From NCBI GenBank assembly GCA_903869595.1, contig CAIPZV010000014.1, positions 1-64,000 on the forward strand: a stretch of DNA of 64,000 bases, given 5' to 3'. The stretch comes from an uncultured beta proteobacterium. GTDB taxonomy: Bacteria > Pseudomonadota > Gammaproteobacteria > Burkholderiales > Burkholderiaceae_C. The stretch's first letter is position 1; each line of letters opens with the position of its first letter. Positions 9,066-20,236 of this stretch are shown here, piece after piece. The notes under the pieces are model-generated. The model saw only the letters and a program-made list of their open reading frames with translations, made no database searches and was not told the DNA's origin. The position numbers were made by a program, and so were the translations under genes.

Positions 9066-10640
9066 TTAGGCGAACCAGCCCTTTTCAGGGATACGGTCGT
9101 CACCCATGTCGTAACGGCCCGAAGGTGTCAGACCTTGCAGCTTGGTGCTGTGCGCGTCAAGATAGTCTTGCACCGCATAGTTGACCATACCGGCATTTTG
9201 AGACACCAATTCTTGGCAGCGTGAGTACAGGTCTTGGCGCTTCTTCTGGTCGATTTCGACTCGAGCGGCTTCCAGCGCCTTACTGAATTCTGCGTTCACA
9301 AAATGGCTGTCGTTCCATGGATTGCCCGTGCCGCCGTAAAAGGTCGAGGTGAGCTGGTTGTCGATAGTCGGACGGTTGCCCCAGTAGACCGCGCAGAACG
9401 GTTGCTTGAGCCATACGTTGTCCCAATAGCCGTCGCCAGAGACGCGCTTGAGGTCCATATTGATACCGGCCTTGGACAGCGACTCTTGAAAGATCTGACC
9501 CGCATCGGTAGCACCGGAGAACGCGCCTTCGGACACTTGCAATTCGATCGCGCCGCTGTGGCCCGATTTCTTGTAGTGGAACTTGGCCTTGTCCGGGTCG
9601 AAGCGGTTCATGGTCTGGCTGGGGTTGTAGAACTTCATCTTCGGTCCGACGCAGTTGTCGTTACCGATAGAAGCGTAGCCGCTGTACACGTTGTCCACGA
9701 TTTTCTGGCGGTCAATGCCGTATTTCAGGGCCAGCATCACGTCCTGGTTGGTGAAGGGCGACTTGTCAGTGTGTGCTACGAAGCAGAAGCGGTTGCCCAT
9801 GCCGGGAGTGCGCGAGACTTTGAGCGCCGAGTTTTTGGCCAACAAGGCTGCTGTCTTGGGGCTCACACGGTTGATGATATCCACGGTACCAGTTTGCAGC
9901 GCAGTGGTGCGCTGGTTGGCATCGCCGATGTAGATGAGTTCCACACGGTCAAAATTGCCACGGTTGGGCTTCCAGTAGTTACCGGCTTTGCGCTTGAAGG
10001 TCGCGCGCACACCGGGTTGGAATTCGTCGAGCGTGAAGGCGCCGGTGCCATCGGGCTTACTGAAGTCTTTGAAACCATTGGGCACCACGATGATGTGGTA
10101 GTCGCTCAGGTTGAACGGCAAGTCCACGTTACCCTTGTTCATGGTGATTTGCACCTGGGTAGCAGACAGCTTTTTGATCTCTTTGATGTCAGCCAAAAGC
10201 GCTTTGGCAGGCGATTTGGTCTCACCGCGGTGCATATTGAGGGAATAGATGACGTCATCCGCGTCCAGTGTTTTGCCGGAGGTGAAGGTGATGCCCTTGC
10301 GCACATTGAAGGTCCAGTCGGCTGCGCCGGGCTTGACTTCCCAGCTCTCGAACAGTTCGCCGGTCGCGTCCCCGTTGTCGGCCACTTCCACCAGGTTGTT
10401 CCAGAGCATGAGGCTCATGGTGATCGGGATGGAGTCCGCATAGGTCACGGGGTCCAGGCTGTCCGAAGGCGAGCCGCCTTCCATGCCCATACGCAGCGTA
10501 CCGCCTTTTTTCGGGGCGCTTTGCGCTATGGCCGGAGAGACACCCAAAGTGGATGCCAGGCCTACCGCGGAGGCTCCGAGAATGATTTGGCGACGGTCCA
10601 GGACGATACCTGAGTCGCTGTTGTGTTCGACATTTGCCAT
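9066..10640 (-). CDS. ABC transporter substrate-binding protein, peptide/nickel family 5 (SBP_bac_5)
   Basis: GGTLRMGMEGGSPSDSLDPVTYADS, WEVKPGAADWTFNVRKGITFTSGKTLDADDVIYSLN; start within ORF 9066-10661 approximate (MANVEH). Confidence 0.9.
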   Translation of the reverse strand: MANVEHNSDSGIVLDRRQIILGASAVGLASTLGVSPAIAQSAPKKGGTLRMGMEGGSPSDSLDPVTYADSIPITMSLMLWNNLVEVADNGDATGELFESWEVKPGAADWTFNVRKGITFTSGKTLDADDVIYSLNMHRGETKSPAKALLADIKEIKKLSATQVQITMNKGNVDLPFNLSDYHIIVVPNGFKDFSKPDGTGAFTLDEFQPGVRATFKRKAGNYWKPNRGNFDRVELIYIGDANQRTTALQTGTVDIINRVSPKTAALLAKNSALKVSRTPGMGNRFCFVAHTDKSPFTNQDVMLALKYGIDRQKIVDNVYSGYASIGNDNCVGPKMKFYNPSQTMNRFDPDKAKFHYKKSGHSGAIELQVSEGAFSGATDAGQIFQESLSKAGINMDLKRVSGDGYWDNVWLKQPFCAVYWGNRPTIDNQLTSTFYGGTGNPWNDSHFVNAEFSKALEAARVEIDQKKRQDLYSRCQELVSQNAGMVNYAVQDYLDAHSTKLQGLTPSGRYDMGDDRIPEKGWFA

Positions 10641-10877
10641 TTTTGAAATTCTCCAATCCAAGCAGATTTATAAACATGTTTCCGCTGGCCCTCTGAAAAA
10701 AACAGGCCACACGGAATCGGAGTGCAATAAGCTTTGCGCTCTATAACCATAGTAATCCAATAATTAGCCCTACTCAAGCCAAAAACATCGGCATATTCCC
10801 TAGGTTTTTGCCAATCCAGCGCGGCTTGGACAATTCCTGAAATTGAGTCCCTAAGTGCTGGCGCTCGGCCCAGGTGC

Positions 10878-11660
10878 TTAACGCCCAGCCCAGCGCGGGG
10901 CGCGTTTTTCCCCAAAGGCGCGCGGGCCTTCGGCAGCGTCTTCGGAGCGCAGCATGGCCTGGTACACCGGCAAACCGCCGCCGCGCAGCGCCTGGTACGC
11001 CTGCGCTATCGGCATGCCCGCCGTGGCTTTGGCGATTTCCATCACCGCGCCGACGGCCAGCGGCGCTGCTTGGACGATCTGCTGCGCCAGCGCGCTGGCA
11101 GCGGCCAGCAAAGCATCCGGCGCGACGACCTGGTTGACCAAGCCCCAGCGCGCTGCCTCGTGGGCGCCCATGCGCCGCCCGGTCAGCAGCAATTCCAGCG
11201 CAATCGCGCGCGGCAGTCGCTGCGGCAGGCGCAGCACGCCGCCCGAGTCGGCCACCATACCCAGCTTCACCTCGGTCAGCGCAAATTCGGCGCTTTCGCT
11301 GGCCACGATCAAGTCAGCGGCCAGTGCCAATTCAAAACCGCCGCCCATGGCCAGGCCGTTGACGGCAGCGATCACCGGCTTGCCCAGGTCAAAAAACTCG
11401 GTCAGCCCGGCAAAACCGCCCGGCCCATGGTCGGCGTCTATGGCCTCACCCTCGGTGGCCCCGGCCAAATCCCAGCCCGCCGAAAAAAAGCGCCCGGTGC
11501 CGGTGATGATGCCTACGCGCAGCGCCGGATCGTCCCGCAGTTGCTTAAAGGCGGCGTACAGCGTCAGGCTGGTGGCCACGTTAATGGCATTGGCCTTGGG
11601 CCGGTCCAGGGTGATGGTGAGCACGCCGCCTTCGGCCATGCAGGTGACGGCTTCAGCCAT
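10878..11660 (-). CDS. Enoyl-CoA hydratase/isomerase family protein
   Basis: [45 protein letters not shown]. Confidence 0.92.
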   Translation of the reverse strand: MAEAVTCMAEGGVLTITLDRPKANAINVATSLTLYAAFKQLRDDPALRVGIITGTGRFFSAGWDLAGATEGEAIDADHGPGGFAGLTEFFDLGKPVIAAVNGLAMGGGFELALAADLIVASESAEFALTEVKLGMVADSGGVLRLPQRLPRAIALELLLTGRRMGAHEAARWGLVNQVVAPDALLAAASALAQQIVQAAPLAVGAVMEIAKATAGMPIAQAYQALRGGGLPVYQAMLRSEDAAEGPRAFGEKRAPRWAGR

Positions 11661-13947
11661 GGGCTTCTCCAGACAAACGAATTAAAGCGTCGACCGCCAG
11701 CACGCCCTGGCCTTTGGGCAGCACCAGTACCGGGTTCACGTCCAGCTCCAGCAGCGTGTGTGCGTGGGCTTGGGCATAGGCGGCAATCGCCAGCACGGCA
11801 TCGACCAGCGCATCCACATCGCCCGCCGCCTTGCCCCGAAAACCTGCCAGCAACGGCCAGGACTTGAGCGACTGCAAGGCCTGCAGCACTTCCTCGCGGG
11901 CCACGGGGAACAACAGGGTTTGCGCGTCTTGCAGCAATTCCACCAAGATGCCCCCGGCGCCCACCGTCAGCGACAGGCCAAACTGCGCATCGCGCTGCAC
12001 GCCCACGATGATCTCGGCCACCACCTGCCCTGCCATTTGCTCCACCAAAAAGCGGTCGGACAGCGCGGCCATACGGGCCACGGCGGCGCGCACGCCTTGG
12101 GCATCGGGCACGTTGAGTTGCACGCCACCGGCCTCGGTTTTATGCGCTAGCTGGGCCGACACGGCTTTGACCACCACCGGGTAGCCCAGGCTGTCGGCAA
12201 AGTCTGTGGCTTCGGCAGCACTGACCACTCGGCCGCGCGGCACCGGCAGGCCAAATGCAGCCAGCGCTTGCTTGCCCGCCGCTTCGTCCAGGGTGTGGGA
12301 TGGGGCGCAGCTATCGAAGGCTTGCAAAAGTGCGTCTTCGCCATGCGTGCTACCCCCGTCACTGCGAGGAGCGCTAGCGACGCGGCAGTCCATGAACCCA
12401 TGGATTGCTACGGCCTTCGGCCTCGCAATGACGGACTCGGTGTCCTGCTGTTCGCCTTTAGACGCGGCGGGGATGGGCGTTTGGTGTCCGCCTAGCGCGG
12501 TGCTGCCCGCCCTGGCGGGGGGCGCCAGCGGCACAAGCTCGGCCAGTGGCTGCAACTGCGCCAGGCGGGTGCGGGCCGCGCCAATGCGTGCGGCATGGGC
12601 GATGGCGTCCAGGCAGTCGGGAATGCCGTGCATGGGTGCAATGCCTTGGGTCATGAGCGCCTTGGCGTAGTCCTCGGGCAAGTCCTCAGGCAGGGAGGCG
12701 ACGACCGTAGCGCCGTGGCCCCCATAACGCGCCGCCGCCGCAAAGGCATCGACGGTGGTGCCCCAGCTGTCAGCGCGGCAGCGGTCCAGGCGTGGATAGT
12801 CCAGCACCAGCAGGGTCGCGTCAAACCCGCAATCCATGAGCCCGGAAAAACATGCGGTCTGCGCGGCCAAATCGCCCCAGATATAGGTGTGGTAGTCCAG
12901 AGGGTTAGCCACCGTCACTTTGTCGCCCAGCACCTCGCGTAGGCGTGCGTCGGCGGCGGGCGGGATGGCTGGCATTTCCAGACCGCGCGGTTGCGCCAGG
13001 TCGGCCACCAGAGAAGCTTCGCCGCCCGAGCAACTGGCCGAAATAATGCGCTTGCCCGCCAGCGGTCCGTGCACATGCAAAAACTTGCAAGTCTCGATCA
13101 GGCCCGCCGGATCACGCACGCGGGCGATGCCGCAGCGGGCAAACAAGGCGTCGTACAGCGCATCTGGCCCGGCCAGCGAGCTGGTATGGCTCATGGCGGT
13201 TTGCGCGCCCAGCGCAGACGAACCGGCTTTGAGGGCCACCAGCGGCACGCCCTGGCGCAAGGCTTTCAGGGCCACGCGGGAAAACGCGGCCACATCGTCC
13301 AGGCCTTCGATGTGCATGCCGATGACGGTGACACGCGGGTCTGATAACAGGCTCTCGACCAGACTTTCCATGCTGTTGCCCGCTTTGTTGCCCACGGTAA
13401 TGAGGTAAGCCAGCGGCAGGCCACGGGTTTGCATGGTCAGGTTCAGGCCGATGTTGCCGCTTTGGGTGATCAAGGCCACGCCTTGGCTTTGGCGCTGACC
13501 GCCATGTTGGTCCGGCCACAGGGCCACGCCGTCCAAATAGTTGAGCATGCCGTAGCAATTGGGGCCAATTAGCGCCATGCTGCCCGCCGCCTGCACCAGT
13601 TCGGCTTGCAGCGCCACGCCATCGCCGCCCACTTCGGCAAAGCCCGAGGCATAGCAAATTGCGCCCCCGGCACCGCGCGCAGCTAGCTGGCGCACGATGT
13701 CTACCGTGGCCTGGCGCGGCACGGCGACAAAGCTGGCGTCTGGCGCTTCGGGTAGCGCATCGACACTGGCAAAGCAGGGCAGGCCGTCCATCTCTGTGCG
13801 CGTGGGGTGTACCGGCCAGATCTGCCCGTCAAAGCCCAAAGCTTTGCATTGGCGCACCACCTCGTGGGCCGAAGCGCCACCAAACACCGCGATATGGCGC
13901 GGCGAAAACAAACGCCGCAGCGCTTTGGACTCAGCCACCGTGGCCAT
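11653..13947 (-). CDS. ADP(NDP)-forming acyl-CoA synthetase/ligase family protein with an in-frame palindromic repeat in the inter-domain linker
   Basis: CoA-binding domain ([14 protein letters not shown]), ligase-CoA ([16 protein letters not shown]) and ATP-grasp ([24 protein letters not shown]); start taken at MATVAESK. Confidence 0.88.
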   Translation of the reverse strand: MATVAESKALRRLFSPRHIAVFGGASAHEVVRQCKALGFDGQIWPVHPTRTEMDGLPCFASVDALPEAPDASFVAVPRQATVDIVRQLAARGAGGAICYASGFAEVGGDGVALQAELVQAAGSMALIGPNCYGMLNYLDGVALWPDQHGGQRQSQGVALITQSGNIGLNLTMQTRGLPLAYLITVGNKAGNSMESLVESLLSDPRVTVIGMHIEGLDDVAAFSRVALKALRQGVPLVALKAGSSALGAQTAMSHTSSLAGPDALYDALFARCGIARVRDPAGLIETCKFLHVHGPLAGKRIISASCSGGEASLVADLAQPRGLEMPAIPPAADARLREVLGDKVTVANPLDYHTYIWGDLAAQTACFSGLMDCGFDATLLVLDYPRLDRCRADSWGTTVDAFAAAARYGGHGATVVASLPEDLPEDYAKALMTQGIAPMHGIPDCLDAIAHAARIGAARTRLAQLQPLAELVPLAPPARAGSTALGGHQTPIPAASKGEQQDTESVIARPKAVAIHGFMDCRVASAPRSDGGSTHGEDALLQAFDSCAPSHTLDEAAGKQALAAFGLPVPRGRVVSAAEATDFADSLGYPVVVKAVSAQLAHKTEAGGVQLNVPDAQGVRAAVARMAALSDRFLVEQMAGQVVAEIIVGVQRDAQFGLSLTVGAGGILVELLQDAQTLLFPVAREEVLQALQSLKSWPLLAGFRGKAAGDVDALVDAVLAIAAYAQAHAHTLLELDVNPVLVLPKGQGVLAVDALIRLSGEAHG
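12356..12434. repeat. Dispersed palindromic repeat, copy 2 (arm A ... arm B'), inside CDS
   Basis: cccgtcactgcgaggagcgctagcgacgcggcagtccatgaacccatggattgctacggccttcggcctcgcaatgacgg. Confidence 0.85.
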
Positions 13948-13949
13948 GC

Positions 13950-15122
13950 TTAACCGCCGTGCACGCGCAACATGGCACGCGAGATAATGTGGCGCTGGAT
14001 TTCGCTGGTGCCGTCCCAAATGCGCTCCACCCGCGCATCACGCCAAAAGCGCTCTATCGGCAATTGACTCATCAGGCCCATGCCGCCAAAAATTTGCAGC
14101 GCGTTATCGGTCACGCGCGCCAGCGCTTCCGAGGCAAACAGCTTGGCCATGGCCGCGTCCGAATCGCTCATGGTGCCCTGGTCGCATTTCCAGGCTGCTT
14201 GCAAAGTCAGCAACTCGGCTGCGGCCAGCTCGGTCGCCATGTCCGCCAGCTTGAAACCCGTGCCCTGAAACTTGCCAATCGCCTGCCCAAACTGCTTGCG
14301 CGTGGCGGCCCATTGCGTGGCCATTTCCATTACCCGCTGGCCGCGCCCGACGCTGGTGGCAGCTACCGTCAGGCGGGTGGCGCCCAGCCATTGGCCCATT
14401 AAATCAAAGCCCCGGCCTTCTTCGCCTAAGCGCTTGTAGGCGGGCACGCGGCAGTCGGTAAAAAACAATTCGCACTGGTGGTAGCCCCGGTTGGATACGC
14501 AGGCCGGGCCGCGCCGCACGGTAAGGCCGGGCGAGTTCAGGTCCACCAAAAAGCCGGTAATTTTTTTCTTCGGCCCGTGGCTGGTTTCTTCTACATCGGT
14601 GGCGGCAAACAGCACCACAAAATCGCTCATATCGGCGTGGCTGATGAAGTGCTTGGTGCCGTTGATGAGGTAGTCGGCGTTGTCGCCGCTGCCGTCCCGC
14701 GTAGCGCGGGTTTGCATGCCGCGCACGTCCGAGCCGGCATTGGGCTCGGTCATGGCCAGGCAATCATGGCGCTCGCCGCGTATCGTGGGTAGCAGGTATT
14801 CCTCAATTTGCGCACCCTGACAGGCACGCAAAATATTGCTAGGCCGCGCCACCAGCATTTGCAGGCCATAGGATGCGCGCCCCAGTTCGCGCTCGAGCAG
14901 CGCCACCGTGAAATTGTCCAGCCCGCCGCCACCTAATTCGGCGGGCATATTGGCCGCGTACAAACCCACTTCAATCGCTTTGGCTTGGATGGACTGCACC
15001 AGTTCGGGCGGTATGGCGTCGGTGCGCTCCACCAGGTCTTCGTGCGGGTACAACTCGTTTTCCACAAAGGCGCGGACGGTGTCCACGATCATGGTGTGTT
15101 CATGGCTCAGGGCAAATTGCAT
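13950..15122 (-). CDS. Acyl-CoA dehydrogenase
   Basis: CLAMTEPNAGSDVRGMQTRA, QIFGGMGLMSQLPIERFWRDARVERIWDGTSEIQRHIISR. Confidence 0.93.
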   Translation of the reverse strand: MQFALSHEHTMIVDTVRAFVENELYPHEDLVERTDAIPPELVQSIQAKAIEVGLYAANMPAELGGGGLDNFTVALLERELGRASYGLQMLVARPSNILRACQGAQIEEYLLPTIRGERHDCLAMTEPNAGSDVRGMQTRATRDGSGDNADYLINGTKHFISHADMSDFVVLFAATDVEETSHGPKKKITGFLVDLNSPGLTVRRGPACVSNRGYHQCELFFTDCRVPAYKRLGEEGRGFDLMGQWLGATRLTVAATSVGRGQRVMEMATQWAATRKQFGQAIGKFQGTGFKLADMATELAAAELLTLQAAWKCDQGTMSDSDAAMAKLFASEALARVTDNALQIFGGMGLMSQLPIERFWRDARVERIWDGTSEIQRHIISRAMLRVHGG

Positions 15123-15185
15123 GGGGGGCCTTTTAGCAGGGGTAAAGTGGTTTTAGCAGGTCAAAAATCTGGGGGCTGACTGCAT

Positions 15186-15746
15186 TTAGCTTGCGGCTTT
15201 GCGGCGTATGCCCAGTGGCTGACCGGCTTGCGCCGGGCGGGGCAGCGCACTGTGCGCGCGGTGCACTGCCGCCACGCGTTGGTACAAATCATCGGGCATA
15301 GGCGCTGCGCGGCCTTGGCGCATGTCCACATGCACCAGCATCTGCTCGCCGGTAGCCAGCAAATCGCCGGTGCTGCCGTGGTACATCGCATGAAAAATAT
15401 GCATGCGCTTGTCATCCACGTCCAGCACTTGCAGCGTCAGGCGCAAGGGTTCGCCTTCGGCCACTTCGCGGATATTGTGGATATGGGTTTGCACGGTGTA
15501 GAAAGATTTGTTGTCCACATCGCGGTAGCTCTCGTCAATGCCGATGGTGCGAAAAAACGCATCCGAGTTGTCGCCAAAGACCAGTAAAAAACAGGACTCG
15601 CTCATATGGCCGTTGTAGTCCACCCATTCGGGCAGCACCTGGGGCTGGTGCAAGCACAGGGGCGCAGCAATCGGGGCGCTGGCGTCCCAGGCTTTGGCGG
15701 GGGTGCCTTCAAGCGGTGTGCTTAGGCCTTGGGGTGGGGTAGACAT
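15186..15746 (-). CDS. Hotdog-fold acyl-CoA thioesterase
   Basis: EWVDYNGHMSESCFLLVFGDNSDAFF; start approximate (MSTPPQG). Confidence 0.8.
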   Translation of the reverse strand: MSTPPQGLSTPLEGTPAKAWDASAPIAAPLCLHQPQVLPEWVDYNGHMSESCFLLVFGDNSDAFFRTIGIDESYRDVDNKSFYTVQTHIHNIREVAEGEPLRLTLQVLDVDDKRMHIFHAMYHGSTGDLLATGEQMLVHVDMRQGRAAPMPDDLYQRVAAVHRAHSALPRPAQAGQPLGIRRKAAS

Positions 15747-15817
15747 GGTGCGTGAAGCTTGCGTGTGTTGGTAAGTAGAAGATGAAAACTTGGGGTTAAT
15801 GCGTCGCGGGTGCAGGC

Positions 15818-16912
15818 TCAAGGGATGCGCAGTGCGATCTTGCCGACAAAGCGCTTAGCCACAAAATCGGCCTGCGCTTGTGCAATGTCGCGTAAATCGT
15901 AGGTACGCGCCAGCAGCGGCTTGAGTTCGCCGCGTGCCACATAAGTCAGCAATTGCTCAAACACCGCATCCTCTTGCCAAGTGCAGCCTAGCAATTGCAG
16001 GTCTTTGAGGTAGAGCGTGCGCAAATCCAAAGTCACCAATGGCCCGGCGATCGCACCGGCTGTCGCATAGCGCCCGCCACGCTGCAAAACTTCCAGTAAC
16101 GATGGCCAGGCCGGGCCACCCACCAGGTCAATGACCACGGCCACGCTGTATTTACCCAGGGCCTGCGCCACATCGGCATCGCGGGCCAGCCTGTGTTGTG
16201 CGCCAATGGCTTGGAGGGCCGCGTGTTTGCTGCTGTCGGCCTGCGCAATCACCTGCGCGCCGCGCAAGTGCGCCAGTTGCACCGCCGCACTGCCCACGCC
16301 GCCGGATGCGCCGGTAATCAATACGCGCTCCCCGGCTTGCACACCGGCACGTGTCAGCAGATTTTCAGCGGTGGAATACGCGCAGGGCAGGCAGGCCAGT
16401 TCGGCATCGCTTAAGGTGCTTTGCACCGCCATGGCGGCGCTGGCGGCCACGCGTGCGTACTGCGCAAAAGCGCCGTCGCATTCCGAGCCAAAGTAATCAA
16501 AGTCATAAGGCGCGCCGCCCAGCTTGCGCAGCACCGGGCGCACCAGCACGCGCTGGCCTAGGCGTGCGCCGTCCACGCCCGCACCTACAGCCACAATATG
16601 CCCGCAGCAATCGGCACCTTGAATGCGCGGAAACTGCATCGCGGCGCCGCCCCAAGTGGGCGCGGCGTCACTGGCGGCGTCAAAGCCCACGGACGCGTGC
16701 TGCGTCGGGCCATCCACGGTTTTGGAGTACCAGCCCACGCGGGTGTTGATATCGGTGTTGTTGACCGAACTGGCCGCCACGCGGATCAGCACTTCGCCCG
16801 CACGCGGTAGTGGCACCGGCAGGTCCTCGCGGTACTGCAATTGTTCGGGGCCGCCAAAGCCGGTCAGCAGCACGCCGTGCATGCGTTCCGGTAGTGGGGC
16901 GGCAGCGGCCAT
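15818..16912 (-). CDS. Zinc-type/quinone-oxidoreductase-like MDR dehydrogenase
   Basis: GEVLIRVAASSVNNTDINTRVGWYS, VLITGASGGVGSAAVQLAHLRGAQVIAQ. Confidence 0.88.
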   Translation of the reverse strand: MAAAAPLPERMHGVLLTGFGGPEQLQYREDLPVPLPRAGEVLIRVAASSVNNTDINTRVGWYSKTVDGPTQHASVGFDAASDAAPTWGGAAMQFPRIQGADCCGHIVAVGAGVDGARLGQRVLVRPVLRKLGGAPYDFDYFGSECDGAFAQYARVAASAAMAVQSTLSDAELACLPCAYSTAENLLTRAGVQAGERVLITGASGGVGSAAVQLAHLRGAQVIAQADSSKHAALQAIGAQHRLARDADVAQALGKYSVAVVIDLVGGPAWPSLLEVLQRGGRYATAGAIAGPLVTLDLRTLYLKDLQLLGCTWQEDAVFEQLLTYVARGELKPLLARTYDLRDIAQAQADFVAKRFVGKIALRIP

Positions 16913-16915
16913 GGC

Positions 16916-17401
16916 CTAAGCGGTTTTGGCAGCGGGTAGGGCGATCACGCGCCCCACGTGGGGTGGACGCGGTAGGCTGCGGTGCGCGGTGGCCAGCATC
17001 TGCACCCGCGCTGCGACATTGAGCGCAAAGGCGCTGGCACGCGGCCCGTCCATCACCACATTGAGCAGCATTTGCTCGCTATAGGCCATCACCGTGTCAT
17101 TGCCTTTAATGTGCAGCGCCAGGCCCACATGCAGGCGCTTGGCGTCGTGCCCCAGCACCTGGCAATAGACCTGCACCTGGGCGCCGAGTTTGACCTCGTG
17201 CAAAAAATTGATATGCGCTTCCAGCGTAAAGATCGAGTGCCCGGTGGCTTTGCGCCCGGCCGCGTCCAAGCCGATTTGGTCCATCAGTCCATCCACGCCG
17301 TAGCTGAACAAGACCATGTAAAAGCCATCGCGCAAATGGCCGTTGTAGTCCACCCAGTCGGCAATGACCGGGGCTTCGTAGGTGAGCAAGGTTTCAGGCA
17401 T
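16916..17401 (-). CDS. Hotdog-fold thioesterase (betainyl-CoA thioesterase candidate)
   Basis: [27 protein letters not shown]; overlaps the 3-hydroxyacyl-CoA DH-family gene. Confidence 0.75.
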   Translation of the reverse strand: MPETLLTYEAPVIADWVDYNGHLRDGFYMVLFSYGVDGLMDQIGLDAAGRKATGHSIFTLEAHINFLHEVKLGAQVQVYCQVLGHDAKRLHVGLALHIKGNDTVMAYSEQMLLNVVMDGPRASAFALNVAARVQMLATAHRSLPRPPHVGRVIALPAAKTA

Positions 17402-18359
17402 CGGGCGCAATTCCGTGTTTGAGTTTGGTGGCTTTGACGGCTGCTTGCACTGCCATCAGGCAGTCGTCACGGTAGCGCTCCCAGTCGGCAATACTGCGGC
17501 CGCCCAGCTGCACTTCGCTGCCATCGGCTACGGCGTCGAGCAGGCTGTCGGTGAGCTCAGGCGCTTCCAGCTTGGTCCAGGGCAGCTTAAGCGCCGGGCC
17601 GAACTGCGCCATAAAGTGGCGCATACCCGCGTCGCCACCGGCCAAGGTGTAAATCAAAAAACTACCCATAAAAGACCAGCGCATACCGGCACCAAAGCGG
17701 ATGGCGTCGTCTATCTCGCCGGTGGTGGCCACGCCGTCGTTGACCAGGTGCAGCGACTCGCGCCACATGGCCTCGAGCAAGCGGTCGGCGATAAAGCCGG
17801 GCACTTCTTTGCGCACATGCAAAGGGCGCATGCTCAAAGACCGATACACCTGCATCGCCGCTTGAATGGCCTGGGGCGAAGTGTTCACGCCGCCCACCAC
17901 TTCCACCAAAGGCAGCAAATACACCGGGTTAAACGGGTGGCCCACCACGCAGCGTTCGGGGTGTTTGGCGTCGGCATAAAAATCGCTGGGCAAGAGGCCC
18001 GAGGTGCTCGAACCAATCAGCACATTGGGCCGCGCGGCGGCGGTAATTTGCGCATGCAGCGCCAGCTTCAAGTCCTGGCGCTCGGGCGCGCTTTCTTGGA
18101 TGAAGTCGGCTTGCGCCACGCATTCCTCTACCGTGGCCACAAACTTCATGCGCGACTGCGTGGCGCCCGGTGCCAGGCCTTGGGCGGTGAGGGCGCCCCA
18201 GGCTTTGGCAGTGCGCTCGCGCAGCGCGGCTTCTGCGCCGGGGGCCGGGTCCCAGGCGATCACGTCCAGCCCATGGGCCAGCGCACGCGCCACCCAGCCG
18301 CTGCCGATGACGCCGGTGCCCAATGCAGCAAAAGTCTTGATTTCAGTAATAAACGACAT
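17394..18359 (-). CDS. 3-hydroxyacyl-CoA dehydrogenase family, L-carnitine dehydrogenase-like
   Basis: [58 protein letters not shown]. Confidence 0.82.
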   Translation of the reverse strand: MSFITEIKTFAALGTGVIGSGWVARALAHGLDVIAWDPAPGAEAALRERTAKAWGALTAQGLAPGATQSRMKFVATVEECVAQADFIQESAPERQDLKLALHAQITAAARPNVLIGSSTSGLLPSDFYADAKHPERCVVGHPFNPVYLLPLVEVVGGVNTSPQAIQAAMQVYRSLSMRPLHVRKEVPGFIADRLLEAMWRESLHLVNDGVATTGEIDDAIRFGAGMRWSFMGSFLIYTLAGGDAGMRHFMAQFGPALKLPWTKLEAPELTDSLLDAVADGSEVQLGGRSIADWERYRDDCLMAVQAAVKATKLKHGIAPDA

Positions 18360-18372
18360 AGTTTTCCTTGGT

Positions 18373-19260
18373 TTATCCGCGCTTTTTCAGGCCCATGGCC
18401 ACCCGGCCTTCGGCAGGCGTCATGACCTTGCCGCCCAGGCGGGTGATGATTTCTGCCGCGCGTTCGGTGAGCGAGCCATTGCTGGCGGGCACGCCTTTGT
18501 CCAGCCACAGGTTGTCTTCCAGGCCCACGCGCACATTGCCACCCAAAATCACCGACTGCGCCAGCATGGGCATTTGCGAACGCCCAATGCCAAAAGCCGA
18601 CCACACCGCGCCCGGCGGCAGGTTGTCCACCATGGCTTTCATGGTGGTGGTGTCCGCCGGTGCGCCCCAGGGAATGCCCAAGCACAGTTGGAACAGCGGG
18701 TTGTCCAGCAGGCCTTCTTTGATCATTTGCTTGGCAAACCAGAGGTGGCCGGTATCGAAGATTTCGAGTTCGGCCTTCACGCCCAGCTCGGTAATGCGCT
18801 TGGCACCTGCGCGCAGCGCCATGGGGGTGGAGACATAAATCGTGTCGCCGTCACCGAAGTTAAGCGTGCCGCAGTCCAGGGTGCAGATTTCGGGCAGCAG
18901 TTGCTCTACATGGATCAGGCGCGCCATGGGGCCTATCAGGTCGGTGTTGGGGCCAAAGTGGGTGGGGTTCTCGCCCGCGCCGATTTCCAGGTCGCCGCCC
19001 ATGCCCGCCGTCAGGTTGACAATCACATCGACACCCGAATCACGGATGCGGTCCATCACCTCAGCATACAAAGCCGGGTCGCGGCTGAATTGGCCGGTTT
19101 CGGGGTTGCGCACATGGCAGTGCACCACGGTAGCACCGGCCTTGGCCGCTTCCACCGCCGCCGCCGCGATCTGCGTGGGCGTCACGGGAATGGCCGGGTG
19201 CTTGCCGACGGTGTCGCCCGCGCCCGTCAGTGCGCAGGTAATGATGACATTGGGATTCAT
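18373..19260 (-). CDS. Beta-keto acid cleavage enzyme (BKACE; 3-keto-5-aminohexanoate cleavage family), dehydrocarnitine-cleavage candidate
   Basis: [52 protein letters not shown]. Confidence 0.9.
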   Translation of the reverse strand: MNPNVIITCALTGAGDTVGKHPAIPVTPTQIAAAAVEAAKAGATVVHCHVRNPETGQFSRDPALYAEVMDRIRDSGVDVIVNLTAGMGGDLEIGAGENPTHFGPNTDLIGPMARLIHVEQLLPEICTLDCGTLNFGDGDTIYVSTPMALRAGAKRITELGVKAELEIFDTGHLWFAKQMIKEGLLDNPLFQLCLGIPWGAPADTTTMKAMVDNLPPGAVWSAFGIGRSQMPMLAQSVILGGNVRVGLEDNLWLDKGVPASNGSLTERAAEIITRLGGKVMTPAEGRVAMGLKKRG

Positions 19261-20000
19261 AGTGCGTAGTCCGTTTCTTCGAGGTCAAGGATGGCTTTAA
19301 GCGCTTTCAAATGCAAAGCGCAAGAGTCGGTAGGGTAATCGTTCCATTGGGCGCTGGCCAAGCGCGCCACGGCGTCGGGTATGAGGGCTAGCGACCGGCC
19401 GGTGGACAGGGCCAGCACTTGCACTTTGGCGGCTTTTTCGAGGTAATAGAGTTCGTCCAGGGCCTGGGCCACACTGGGGCCAATCACCATCACGCCGTGG
19501 TTACCCATAAAAAGCACGCTTTTGCCGTCCTGCATCAGGGCGGCAACGCGCTCGCCCTCGGACGTATCCAGCGCCATACCGGCGTAATGCCGGTCGTAGG
19601 CAATGCGGCCGTAAAAGCGGCAGGCGTTTTGGTCTAGTGCCAGCCATTCAAAGTCTTGCAGGCAGCACAGCGTGGTGGCATAGGGCATGTGCGTATGCAA
19701 GATGCAGCGCGCCTGTGGCAGGCGCTGGTGCAGCATGGCGTGCAGGTTCCAGGCGGTTGGGTCGGCGCCTAGCGCGGCGATGTCTTGGTCGCCTTGGTCT
19801 GCATCGAGCAGCAGCAAGTCGCTGGCGCGGATGCGCGAAAAATGGCTACCCACCGGATTGAGCAAAAACTGTTTCCCGCCTTCGGAGACCGCTAGGCTAA
19901 AGTGGTTAGCGATGGACTCATGCATATCCCAGCGCGCGGCCCAGCGAAAGGCGGCGGCCAGGTCAATGCGCTCTTGCGTTAGCGAGGCTTGTGGGTGCAT
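19257..20000 (-). CDS. Class II aldolase/adducin family protein
   Basis: [55 protein letters not shown]. Confidence 0.85.
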   Translation of the reverse strand: MHPQASLTQERIDLAAAFRWAARWDMHESIANHFSLAVSEGGKQFLLNPVGSHFSRIRASDLLLLDADQGDQDIAALGADPTAWNLHAMLHQRLPQARCILHTHMPYATTLCCLQDFEWLALDQNACRFYGRIAYDRHYAGMALDTSEGERVAALMQDGKSVLFMGNHGVMVIGPSVAQALDELYYLEKAAKVQVLALSTGRSLALIPDAVARLASAQWNDYPTDSCALHLKALKAILDLEETDYAL

Positions 20001-20236
20001 GCAGGGGGTTCCATCCAAATACCACTGTAGGGCGACTGTTTGCACCAAAGTGCTAAGGGTGCGACGCATTTTCCGCCAAAAGCGACCTGCGGCTTCCGGT
20101 CCATTTTTCTGATGCGCCAATGCAAAGAATTGTCCTGCTTAGCGCGCAAAACGTCGCCTTTTGGGGGCTGGCGCTTGCCAGGCTGTGTCACCATCGACGC
20201 TTCGCCGGCCCGCTTCGGTCTGTTCGTGTAAGTTTT

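Noticed and set aside
9234-10613. 459-aa + strand ORF antisense to the substrate-binding protein, and many similar long antisense ORFs (e.g. 17382-18425, 18004-19269, 20519-21187)
   Set aside because: High-GC DNA gives open antisense frames; the opposite strand encodes recognisable protein families and the antisense translations are low in protein-like motifs.
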